A DNA stretch of 64,000 nucleotides from Edaphochlamys debaryana. Taxonomy: Eukaryota; Chlorophyta; Chlorophyceae; Chlamydomonadales. Below the pieces are notes generated by a model. That model searched no databases. It was not told the origin of the DNA and worked only from the letters and a program-made list of their open reading frames with translations. The stretch covers positions 496,001-560,000 of the forward strand of contig JAEHOE010000066.1 of the NCBI GenBank assembly GCA_016858145.1. Reading direction: 5' to 3'. Shown here in pieces: positions 21,074-32,100 of this stretch. Position 1 is the first letter of the stretch, and every line of letters starts with the position of its first letter. Made by a program: the position numbers and the translations under genes.

Positions 21074-22167
21074 AGATAGATTTGATGTTTCAGCAGCCTG
21101 CTAGGGACAAGGCGAGGGAGAGCATTTTGGGGCACGCCCTACGGTGCGCCGAGCTGCAGAAGCAAGACCACATAACCACACTAGAAAAGCTCTATCTAAA
21201 TATGCCAGTCTGCTTATCAGGAAGAGCAGAATCGGACGCGCCCGCGGCCCATGCGCTCGAAGCTGAAGACCACCGCTCGGCCCCTCGCTACCTAGCCACG
21301 CACCCACCATTGTACTCTAAGCTTAAGACAAGCTCCGGGAAGAGGGTTCTTGCTCTCACGCCAAGGCGCGGGCTTCCAGCAAGTCGTGCTCTAGCATCGC
21401 GATGCCGTTACGCTATACTATATTGGTGATGTGTGTGCAAAGTGAGCGTCGATATGAAGTGCTGTGGTCCCTGTCCCGGCGTCGACGGACTGACAAGCCG
21501 ACGGTTGCCGTACTGCCGTGCACAAGAGGTGCTGCAAGACCCCGGCCTCACTCCAGAGATGAAGAGGTTGGGCGTTGCATGCTCGGACTTGGGCACGACG
21601 AGCGGAGGGTCAGGGCCGCACAGCGGAGGTGCCCCACATCGTGCCCACAAGGCGGCTCCAGGGGTGAGTCACCCCTGGGCGGCTCTGGCACCTTTGGCCT
21701 TGCACCGCCTGGCACAGCAGCAGCTCAGGCGCAAGGGGATGGGGTCCAGGTCATGTCGAGTTACACTGAGGGCCCCCAGGTACCCCCAGACTGCGGCCCG
21801 TCCTCCTTGGTGGTGCATCCCTGTGCCTCGGTAGCCTGATGCCGTCTGATGCCGCGCAGGGGTATTCTGGGTATTCTTCCCCAGCACTGCCAGCATGGCG
21901 TCGGGCATCATCTCCTTAGCTGCAGAGGGGGCTTCAAGGGGGAGGGCCGACAGGGGTCACGGGTCAAGGGGAAGGGTCTCAGTCTGGCGGGCGGGCCGAC
22001 CAAACAGCGTGTCCTGCGGTACAACTTGACATCTCTTGTAAGCGGTAGCTCCAGTAAGGCGGGCGACCATACATACACATAGTGTACAGCACACATCTAC
22101 CGCATAAAGGGCGCCTGGGCAGTCGCCTGGACTGTCGACGCTCGCGATCTTCTAGACACTCTCCGCC
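21074..22167. promoter_or_regulatory. Shared upstream region of divergent SAM-domain and cytochrome b561 genes
   Basis: About 1.1 kb separates two start codons pointing away from each other (21073 minus, 22168 plus). No coding exon, RNA gene or clear TATA element was recognised. The head-to-head arrangement makes a bidirectional promoter plausible, which is inference from layout only. Confidence 0.4.
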
Positions 22168-24138
22168 ATGATTTTGCCACTGCTATCCGTGGCCTATGCT
22201 GGCACAGTGCTCTACCAGCTCCTGGTTGTCAACCAACTCAAGCTTGCGACGGACATCAACTCCAAGGACCTGTACGCATGGCATCCGGTGCTTTCGAACG
22301 CCTTCTTGGTGTTCGCTGCTCTGGGTGAGCTCCAAATCCTGACGAGTTGCAGGATGGCCGTTGCGTCGGGGTATTGCGTTCGGTGGAGTCGCCCACACGC
22401 GGAATGGCACACTATCAGCCCCAGGACGTACCGTGCCGAGGCCAGGTCTCCAACCCTACTTCACCCTTCGCCCCACAGGCATGAACAGCGCCCAGAGCAT
22501 CCGCGGTAGCGTTGCTGCCTCTCGGGCTGCCAAGGTGGGGGCCTGCAACAGCTCCCCGGCACACCCACCGCACACCCCTCCCCCTTCATGCCCCTTGTGC
22601 TCTACAAGCCCGACCAGCGTGCCACATCCCGACTACCCGCCCACTCAAACCCCTCATAAACCCCCTGTTTTCACCCCCAGGAGGGTTACGTCAACGCCCA
22701 CGCGCTGCTCAACTGGCTGGCCCTCTTCTCGCTGGCCGGATCGGGCGCCGCCATCTTCCTGAACAAGGAGCGCAACGCCCGCCCCCACCTCACCTCCTAC
22801 CACAGGCACGCACGCAAACGGGCGGGCAAGGGTTCGGAGGGTTCGGGCAGCGGGCCGGTCTGGTCTGGGCAGCGACTGGGCTGTGCTTGGCGAGGGGATG
22901 CATGCCCGCGTGCGTGCTGTGGGGGGGCGGCCGGGTGCACAGCCGGCATGCACGTGGGTGCAGGGCAGGACGGGCACTGTACCGCTGCCGTCAGGTGGCG
23001 GCGGCTCCTCGCTTACCCTTCCGGCGACTGCTGTCGGTGCTCACGCGTTGCTCCTCCGCCGGGAACCCCCACCGCAGCATGACGGGTGCCGCCACCAGCA
23101 TCGCCTTCCTCCTCAACGGTGAGTGGGGAGGGGTGGGTGGGTTGCAGGGGCTGCGCTGCTCTGCGCAGTGGGGCCTTCGGTGGCCGCAGGGGCTGCACTG
23201 CGGGGCCCACTGGAGCCACTGCAACCTGTGAGGTCTGCCGGGGCTGTACCTTGAGCCTGGCGCCGCGGTGCCCTGGCTGCCTGAAGCCGGGAGGAGAGGC
23301 GGGGGGGGGGGTGACAGCAGCGGTCGCTGCAGGGTGACGGTGCTTGCGCAGCGGTACCGGTGGGCCGGCGCCGCACCAGGGGCTGCGTAGGCGGCGAAGC
23401 CCACGATGCGGGCGCACGCCGCAGCGCCGCGCACCCACCCGGACGACGGCGGGCTGGGAACCGTCAACCGTGCCGGTGGTAGGTACGGTATCCCGCGCCA
23501 GCAGCTCCAGACGACACGCGCCACCCACACGCCGCCCAGCTGCGCGCCCCCGGCGTGCGCTGCCCCACTACCGCTCCCTTTCCCCCCCCCGCCAACCCTG
23601 CTGGCTCCGTCCACCCCCTCCCCCCCGCAGTGTTCGGGGGTGTGGCCATGCGCACTGTGCCGGGCATGTACAAGTACATCAAGTGGGTGGGGAGCGGGGC
23701 CGCGGGGGAGGGAGGGAGCAGGGCGGGGCAGAGGACGGGCCGGGGATGAGGGGGGGGGGGGGGTGAGGGTCCATGGTCTGGTCACGAGTGACCATGCGCG
23801 CGAGGAGGCAGGCAGCAGCCCCTTCGGGCAGCGGGGGATCGGGGGCTGCGAGCCGGACCATCCCCGGTCCCACACAGACCCCACGCCACCCCTTCCCATG
23901 CCACCCACCCCACCCTCCACCCCCCAGGTTCCACCGCCTCAACGGCTACCTCCTCTTCCTGGCGCTCCTGGGCGCGCACGGCACCGCGGTGTGGCGCGGC
24001 TACGCCGGCTTCCAGCCCTCGGAGCCCGGCCGCCTGGTCCTGGTGGGGCTGCTGGGGGCCATGGGCCTGGCCACCCTGGCCCGCGTCAAGACATCGCTGC
24101 TGCCCGGCGGTGCCAAGGACGCGGCCAAGAGCAACTAG
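22168..24138 (+). CDS. Cytochrome b561-type transmembrane protein
   Basis: Six exons, 213 residues: 22168-22324, 22479-22534, 22681-22805, 23078-23118, 23631-23682 and 23928-24138 (stop TAG). The protein is nearly all membrane helices and shows the b561 pattern. His in WHPVLSNAFLVF, His in NAHALLNWLAL, His in SYHSMTGAATS and His in KFHRLNGYLLF are spaced one per helix, as the haem ligands of the family are. A further GAHGTAVW follows. Family members pass electrons across membranes, often from ascorbate, to reduce ferric iron or monodehydroascorbate; substrate and membrane are unknown here. The protein starts directly in a hydrophobic segment without a long leader. The third intron begins CACAG|GCACGC, so it appears to use a GC donor. 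Phase and motif order strongly support the model. Confidence 0.85.
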
Positions 24139-25008
24139 AGCGGGAGCGGGTGGGCGTGGGGTGGAGGGGCGTGGAGGGGGGTGTTGTTGGGCGGGAGGTG
24201 GGGGGAGGTGTGGTGGGCGGGAGTGGTGGTGGGGGGGGTTGGTTGGTTGGATGCAGAAAGGGGGAGCGGGAGGGGAGGGCAAGGGAAGGGAGTGGGGGGG
24301 GGGCGTGGGGCGGATGGGGTGGCTTTGTGGGGTCGGCACCTGGTGAGTCTCAGGGCGTTTTACCTGGGTGCCTACCCAGGAAAATGATGCCTGTGGTGGT
24401 TGCACAAGCAATACACACTTTCCGGTGATAGTGGCTTACATACCGTTAGTTGGTCATGTGCTGGTGCGTCTCGCACGGGTGAGTCCTTTCTTTGGGACGC
24501 AAGGCAACATGCGGGGAGGGCGCAACGGTCAGCAAGCTCACATAGCGTTGGCAGGTGACACGGAGTGGTTGTGATGCGCGGTCGTTTGCTTGCCTCTGTG
24601 AGAGAAGAGTGCCAGGCATAGGTGAAGCTATCGACAGGCTGAACCCAGGGGCAGGGGACATCGAGCACGCACGCACGAATCGTCGGGGCTGACTTGCTGA
24701 AGCAGTGCAACCGGTTCGTCGATGGAGGGAACTCAGAGAAGAGCCAAAGTTGTTGGCAGCGTTGCAGGGCTGGCTCTTCCAGCTTCGAGCGTGACACAGG
24801 GCCCCCGCCCCCTTGGCGTAGGTGAGAAGAGGAGCGGGCGCCTCGGCGTACGCCAACGGACACGGTCACTGGAGGTCAGTCAGGTCACCAACACCTCTTC
24901 TTCATGATAACCCACCCGCTTGCAAAGTTCAGGCCAGCGTATTGTGATGCGCCGCGAGGAGGGAGCCATACGTGGGGATGCCGTGCCGTTTCGACATGTC
25001 CGCCGTAA

Positions 25009-25052
25009 CGCGTTGCGGATAGTAGGTACGGATAGTAGGTATTCGCAACGCG
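25009..25052. repeat. 9-bp inverted repeat enclosing a 12-bp direct repeat
   Basis: CGCGTTGCG at 25009-25017 and CGCAACGCG at 25044-25052 can pair. Between them GGATAGTAGGTA occurs twice in tandem. Function unknown; it could be a small foldback remnant or sit in the b561 3' UTR. Confidence 0.7.
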
Positions 25053-25074
25053 CCTTAAAGCTGCTTCCGCAGCG

Positions 25075-25079
25075 TGTAA
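25075..25079 (+). terminator. Candidate TGTAA polyadenylation signal for the b561 gene
   Basis: First plus-strand TGTAA found after the b561 stop (about 940 bases). It lies just beyond the small inverted repeat at 25009-25052. Weak evidence on its own. Confidence 0.3.
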
Positions 25080-25983
25080 TGCATTCAATACGGTGTATGC
25101 AGCAGCCCTCACGGCCGCGATGTACAGCCGTCGCTTTATCGTGCGTGCGCGGCGAGTTGGCAGTTTATGCACCCCGGCCTATCCCTAGGCATAGCGAGTG
25201 AGCGCGAGCAATAACTCAGTGCTGAGGAACTTGCGGCTCTCGGACTCCAGACCGTCGGAGACCGACCTGACTGACAAGACTCGGTCACATGTGGTCCCGG
25301 TCGCGGTTGCCAGGCAATACTTACAGTCGCCCTAAACAGCGCTTGACGTGTATAGCTTGACCCGTAATCCAAAGCGTCCCCACGCTGTCTGTGGCCAAGG
25401 CCGATTTCGGCTCGCTTAGCTTGCGTAAACTTGAGGTGCTTTGCTCCAACCCTGTGAAGTCTATAAGTGTCACAGAACTTGAGACGCTAAGGCGCGCGGG
25501 GCCTGCGGGGCCCCCGCCAGAAAGGCAGGCCTAGCCGCGTGCTTGCTCGCTCGTGCGAGCGGGCGCACGCAGTAATGGGCGCACCTTCTGTAGCTGGAGG
25601 TTCAAGCTACGCGGGGAGCGTAGCGTCGTCAAGGAGCTCGGCGTCTCGCCGCGCGAGGTGGGCATGTACGCTGCGGAATTGCCAGCCGCAAGGTCGCAAC
25701 GACAGGAGTTGTGGCCGTGTACAGGGTTCGTGTGACAAATAGCTCTTAGTCGGCTCCTGTCTGACCAGCTCGGTTAAAGGTGCCGTCAGGCCGTCCACCT
25801 GCGTTCGCGTTGCGTGCTCGCTCGCTCGGTCCCCCCAAAACGGCCCATCCCCCCCCGACCACTCCTTGGGCGCGGAAGCACCCACCCACCGTCCGAAAGT
25901 GCATCCACGGCCGCAATCAACCCGCTTTAGCCTTCTCGGTCCTCGAGATACGCCAAAGGGGGCGCCCTCCCGGACGCTGCTAG

Positions 25984-28900
25984 ATGGCGGCGGGGGGTCA
26001 TCTTGGGAACCCACGTGGAAGCACTCTGGGGCTAACAGACGCACAGCCACAGCTCACGCTATCTGGGTCCACGTTCGCAGAGCTCGCCACGCTGCTGGCG
26101 GCGGCGGTTTCCCCCTCGCTCGGGCTCGCTCTCCCTCCCGTTCGTTCACACCATCCTCCCCGTCCCCTTCGCCTTAGGGTGGACAAGGATGCTGACGACG
26201 GCAGGGGGGAGGACCTACTGGACCGCCGCTCCTCGGCGGAGGTGGGGCCTGGGCGGCCTGGGCTGGGCCTGGGGTCCTGCAAGGGCCTGAGGTCCCCAAG
26301 AGGGTTTGGGCGGACCTGTGGTGCTGCGTTTCCTTAGCCATACCTACCTGCCTTCAACCCACATACACCTCTGGTGGCCGCAGAGCGCCGTCTTTGGAGT
26401 GCTCTTCACGCTCAGGTGCGGAGCCGGGAAAGGGCGGGCACCGGTCGTTCCCGTGGGGTGTGCCCTAATTTGAGCAGGATAGGGCGGGCAACAGGGAGCT
26501 GTGGGAAGGCTTCATCCTTCATGTGTGGGTTGATGGTCTACCCTAGGCGGTGCGTGGACGATGGCGGTGTTTGTACGATACGTGGCCGCGTGCTGCTGTG
26601 TTGGAACCCCCCTTGCACCCTTGCACCCCTCCTCGCCCGCCTCGGCCCACAGTAAAGAGAAGAGCGAACACCACATCCGGATAAGATGGACCCTGCTGAA
26701 GAGTGGGTGCACGCTGGATGGGTGCATGCACTTCGCTGGCTTGCTGAGGAAGACACGGGCGCGATATCAACTAACCCCCTTGGGGCTTTCGGTGGTTTCC
26801 TTTTGCAGTCCTCATTGACGCGTGGCAGCTCTTTGCGACCATCATCGCGCCGGCCAAGCAGGGCTGGGACATCGACCCCCATGGCACGTGAGTTGGGGTT
26901 CTAGCGCACGAGTCGTCAAGCGTTGGGGTTATGGCAATGTGCGTTGGGGGTGCTAAGGTTGACCACCGGTCCATGCTCATGGACGAGGCGTGTTTTCATG
27001 GCTGTGGGTATTCACTTTGGTTGCAGGGCCTGGAAGATCGTGGGCGTGCTTAACTTCCATTGGCTGGCGGACATCGGGTACGGCGCCTACCTAGCGGCGT
27101 TGTACATCATGGTTACGTTACTGGCAGTTAACGGTGAGCTCGACGAATCCGTACTGGCCGTACTCGACCGGCGCAAGAGTTTGGCAGCCGCCCTGACGGC
27201 TGCGTGACAGACAGCACACGTCAGCCGCTCTGCTTGCACAGCTTCCGCGCTGTTGCCTTCCTGAGCGAGCATGTGCATACAGTCCCACTCCGAGACGTCG
27301 TCGTCCTTTCCCCTCCCGCACCAGTGGGCTTGTGCGTGTGGGTGGCTTGGTGCTTCAAGGAGCAAAAGTTCCCCGTCGTGTGGCCCGTCAAGGTAAGTGT
27401 AGGGTCTGGGGTGTGTGATGAGGAGATGCGGCGGGCGGCCCGTGCTTTGCAGAGCCAATCAAAGACCCATCCTCACTGCTCAACAAACAAAGCTGTCGCC
27501 TGTCGCCCCACCACTCCTCCGCCACACCAGGCCCTGCGTGTCTTCAGCTCCGTCTTCTTCCAGGCCTTCGACGTCACCTGCCTCAACCTGCTGCTGGTGA
27601 GGCGCTAATTATAAAAAGCGAGCTTTCTTTTCTGCGGTGGTGTATGCCTGCGAGTCGGCGCACATGTCTTTGCTGCTGTAGGGTCACACGCCTAACGCGT
27701 CCAATACTTGTTGATTGCTCGCGATCGCAGTTGGGCGTGGCGTGCCGCTACACGGGCTTCGTCGAGCCCAAGATGCACCTCGAGCTCTTCCCCGTGTACA
27801 GTGAGTACGGCGAACGCGTGTGCCTGTGCCTGTCGTACGCGCCGACACCCTTGTCCCACCCCGCGCGGTACGTCTCCCGCCCACACCCTCAGTCCCGTCC
27901 CAACCAGCCCTGTGTCCCTTCCCCCGCCCCCTGCCAGGCTGCGCCGCCGCGCCCCACCTCATCCATGCCGTTGTGTCAGCCCTGGCCTTCATCCTGTTCG
28001 TGGGGATCGCGCTCCTGCTCAACATGGCAGAGGTACGGTCGGCTGGCACGGGATAACGTACGGCACCTACGATCTAGAGTACGGCACCTTCGTGTTGCTG
28101 TGTTGGTTATGCGATTGCCACAACGAACCCCTCGGCCTCGATGAAGAGTCGGGTCCTCTTCCCCGACGCCCCCGTCGCCTCCCCTCCCCCATTCCTGCCG
28201 CGACCAGGTGGAGGTCAACCCGGTGTCGCGCCGCCCCGCCGCCCTGGGCCACAGCGGTCCCGAGGTCACGGCATTCATCATCAAGGTGGGTGGTTGTGGT
28301 CCCCTGGCTGAATCTAGTGGGAAATAATCGGGAGCAGGCGGAGCACTGCTTCTGTGGGGTCGGTCCTCGCCCTCTCAAACCTGCCTCCGGCCTCACCTCT
28401 TAGCAGCCCGCCGCCCTCTGCCCACTCTGCCCAATCCCCGTCTCCCCCCCAGGTGCTGATCACCCTGGTGGATGTGTTCCTGGGCTGGCGTCGTGTGGCA
28501 GCGCTGGTTTACGTCGCCCTGTCCATCGGCCTCGCCTGGCAGTACCTGAGACACGTGAGCGCCAAGCGCTAGCTACCAGCTGCACGCGAGGCCCCTATGT
28601 TGTTGTTGTTGTTGCCCCTATGAAGCTCGCTCCAAGCGTCGCACCCCCACCCCACCCTCGCCTTGTCGAAACCAACCCCATCCACCCCCTCTCGCCGCCC
28701 CGTGCCCCCCCCCCCAGCACCCCCACCTGGTCCACTGGGTCAACGCGCTTAAGTCCGGGTGTGCCCTGGCCATTGTGTGGACCTCTGCCGCCCTGGCCCT
28801 ACTGGTGTGGGAGCCGGGCGTGAGCAGCCTGGAGGAGTGGAGCAACTGGTCGCGGGTGGGTTTAGCTCTAACCTGCCTGCCTGCCTTTTACTCTGCTGGA

Positions 28901-29155
28901 TGGGTTCGTTTGGGTTCGTTGCGAGGAATTTGGTGGCCTGCGGATTCGCTCTGCTCGGACTTCCGCTGCCACCGCCTGCTTGCATTAGGACCACATCGTC
29001 GTGACCTTTCATCGCCCACGCACCCCGTGCCGTGCCGTACTGCAGATCATGACGATCGCGCTGCTGGCGGGCCTGGGCCCGGCCGTGCTGCTGGGCGCGG
29101 CAGCATCGTGGGGGGCCGTGCGGCGCATGCGGGGCGTGGCGCTGAGGGCGCTGGC
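25984..29155 (+). other. TmcB-like gene, block 1: N-terminus and first membrane module (exons 1-13)
   Basis: Exons: 25984-26241, 26384-26415, 26653-26702, 26809-26887, 27027-27133, 27325-27392, 27531-27596, 27731-27800, 27938-28032, 28208-28285, 28453-28554, 28718-28855 and 29046-29155. Exon 1 (86 residues) is variable. Exons 2-4 join to read AVFGVLFTLSKEKSEHH, then RWTLLKILIDAWQLFATI, the family's typical start. Membrane segments include ADIGYGAYLAALYIMVTLLA, HAVVSALAFILFVGIALLLN and CALAIVWTSAALALLVW. The phrases FKEQKFPVVWP and VEVNPVSRRPAALGHSG are family hallmarks. Exon 3 (50 bases) is only visible once phases are matched. Confidence 0.8.
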
Positions 29156-32100
29156 GTGAGTGGGGCCCGTCTAGTGCGGGTTGGTGGCCTGCCTATCTAG
29201 CCTATGAGCTTGTGCTCTCGCCTAACGCCCATGACCCTTCGTGACCGTTGCCAAGGCCGCCTGTTCGCTGACCTCTGCCACTGCCTGTCTCCATGCCGAT
29301 CCGCAGTGCGGCCAAGCCCGAGACCCCCCTGGGCGACGTGGTGGACAACCTGGACGACGCACGGGACGTCGAGGTGGTGGCCAGGTAGGCGGCCGGCGGC
29401 TGGCTGGGCAGGATCCAGGATCCAGGATCCAGGATTTCAGGCTCCGTTTGGGTGCAGGCGGGGCAGGGTCGGGGTAGTCGGGGGCGGGGGCGGCGTAGCG
29501 AGGCTCAGGTCCGGGGCAGGGGCGGGGAGAGATAACTGCGCAGAGGTATTGACGACCATGGATCCTACCTGTACTGCCCCCTTGCGTGCCCTGCCTGCCC
29601 GCCTGCCTGCCCCAGGTGCTGCCGCGTGTGGCGGGACCGCTACTGCCTTGAGCCGGACGCCGTGGCCCGGGCGCATCAGGTCATCAAGGCAAGCACGGGT
29701 GTGATGTCAAGGGCCCCCGCCCCATAGCCCCCGCCCGTCGCAGGAGTCCTGGCTAGGGCTCCGTGTATGCGCCGCACTCTGCTCCGTTCTCCATCCCGAC
29801 TTCCACGTCCGGAGCCCCGCATCTTCCGTACCGTACCTCGAAGACCCACCACTCTACCGACGAGGCATCTTACCTCCAACACGCCCTGCCTTCACGCACC
29901 CCCCCCCCCGGCTCTGCCATCCCTCTCACTCTTCCCTCCCAACCTTCCATGACCTCCCTCTCACTCCACTCCACACCTGTCCACACCCCCTCCCCCTCCC
30001 AGGCCGGCCTGGCCATGTTCCCCGGCTCCGCCTTCATGGTGCTGCTGCACGCCAACTTCATGATCGACGTGCTGGGCGTGCAGCAGAGCGGCAGCCGGCG
30101 CATCGAGGACGCAAGGAAGCTCAGCCCCAGCCTCATGTGCAGGTTCATCATGTTCGTACGGCAGCAGCAGGCCACGGTGAGTGAGATGCGGGTGGATACG
30201 TGCAGAATCCTGGATCCTCGATCCCGGAAAATCCGGTAATCCCGATAACGGAGCAGGGTGAAGACGGCTGCGCCCCGATCAGGCGCCTAGGTCCCGTGCG
30301 GCCTTCAGAATTTCAAAGCCAGAGTCTGCTTAGTCCCTCGCTTCGTCCTCACTCCCTGCAACCCCCTTGCCTCGCAGCAAAAGGCAGCCAGCAGCGGCGC
30401 CGAGGGCGGCAGCAACATGGACCTCCTGGGGTGAGTGCTGAGCCGACGAGGGCGGGGTGGCTGCGTGTTGCTCCTTGCCACCCCCTAGCCCTCGCCCCCC
30501 GCCTCCCGGACCCCTGGCCCTGCCTATCAAGCCTAAGCCTGCGGTCGGTCTCCCCTCACCTGCTCCTCCCCCCCCCCGCCCCCCCTCCCCCCCTCCTCCC
30601 CCTGTCAGGTATGTCGAGTACCAGCGCAAGCAGCGCATGGTGGTGCGGCTGCACCGGGAGGCGCTGCAGGCCATGTGCGCATTCTGGTGAGAGCAGGCCC
30701 CTGTGCCCCCGTAGAGTCTTCGCTTGCACCCCTGTAACCGCTTTCCTCCGTTCCCCGCCCAGGCGCGCCCTGGACGCGAGCAAGGTTTCTTTCAAGAAGC
30801 TGAGCAACGCCCTCACCAAGATCGAGAGCTGCGTGTCCCAGGTGCGTTACGGCGCACCGCCTGCCGTACGATACGTTTCGTCGTACCGGGGCCCGTTACC
30901 CAAACTCACACATGTCCGCTTGCGGCCTCGTCCAGTACGCTGACCTCCCTTCTCCCTCCTCTCGAGAATACAGGCCCAGGCCGCGTACCGCGTGGTCCTC
31001 GAGTCGTACGGCAACAACCCCAAGCTCGTACGGCTGTACGGCAAGTTTCTCGAGACGATCAAGAACGACCCGTGGGGCGCGGCTGAGTACTACGCCGAGG
31101 CTGAGCGGTTGGAGGAGACGCAGGACAGCGAGGGCAACGGACCGCTGCTGCCGGACGGTGCGTGCGCGATTAGTCACGTACAAACGGTCAACAGTTGGGT
31201 TTCATTCTCGGCACTGACTGCGGTCCTTATGGCCAGCGTTACGCGGAGCAGGGCCCCGGGTGAATGCGAGTGCCGTACCCCAGCCGGGGTGCACTTGCAC
31301 GCGGCCTGGGCCGGTGCCTTTTAACCGGAAACCTTCCCTGTTACAGGGGACACATTGGGGGTGCGAGTCTTAACATGCCCTGGGATCCGCCTGCGCATGG
31401 CCATCGCCGGTGCCTTGTTTCCAAGCTACGTGCGGGCCCGGGCGCGTGCCTTCCATTCTCCCAAACCCAAACCTCCCCACGTTCGTATCTACCACCCCCG
31501 CCACCCCCCAAAACCTCCCCACCTGCGTGATCCCAACCCCCGCAGGCACGCCCCTGGGTCGCATGGACGAGCTGGCGGTGGGGGTCCTGGTGGTCAACGC
31601 GACGGGGGAGATGCAGATGGTGAGGGGGGAAGGGGGGGGGATGGCGCTGGGGGAGGGGTGTGTGGGGGAGAGAGGGCCTCGATGACGGGCCTTGCGCGCA
31701 TCCTCCTAGCTGGAGATGCAGATGGTTAGTGGGGAGAGAGGGGGCGAGGGGAGGTGGTATGTGTGTGGGCTTGCCGACGTGCCTCAGAGACAAAGACACG
31801 TGTGCGCACCCTCCTGGCTGGCGATCTCACTTTGGGCGTTGGAGCCCCAGTCCTGCTACCCACCTGTCTGCCTAGCGGTACCTCCTCCCCTGCCCCCCCC
31901 CCAGGCCAACAAGCAAGCCCACGTCATGTTCGGTCACAAGCGAGGTGGGGCCCAGGGCGCTGCCGGCTGCCCCCCTACCTGCTGCTGCTGCTGCCCCCCT
32001 ACCTGCTGCTGCTGCTGCCCCCCTACCTGCTGCCCTCCAATGGTGCTCACCTTGCTTGAGTTGCAAGTCCGCCATGCATACCGTAGCACGCCTCTCGCCT

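Larger units (their letters stand above)
24139..25983. other. Intergenic: 3' flank of b561 gene and upstream of TmcB-like gene
   Basis: 1.8 kb with no supportable coding exons. It starts with G-rich sequence directly after the b561 stop. It contains a small inverted repeat around two direct repeats (25009-25052) and a TGTAA pentamer. The TmcB-like promoter should be in the right half. Confidence 0.6.
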
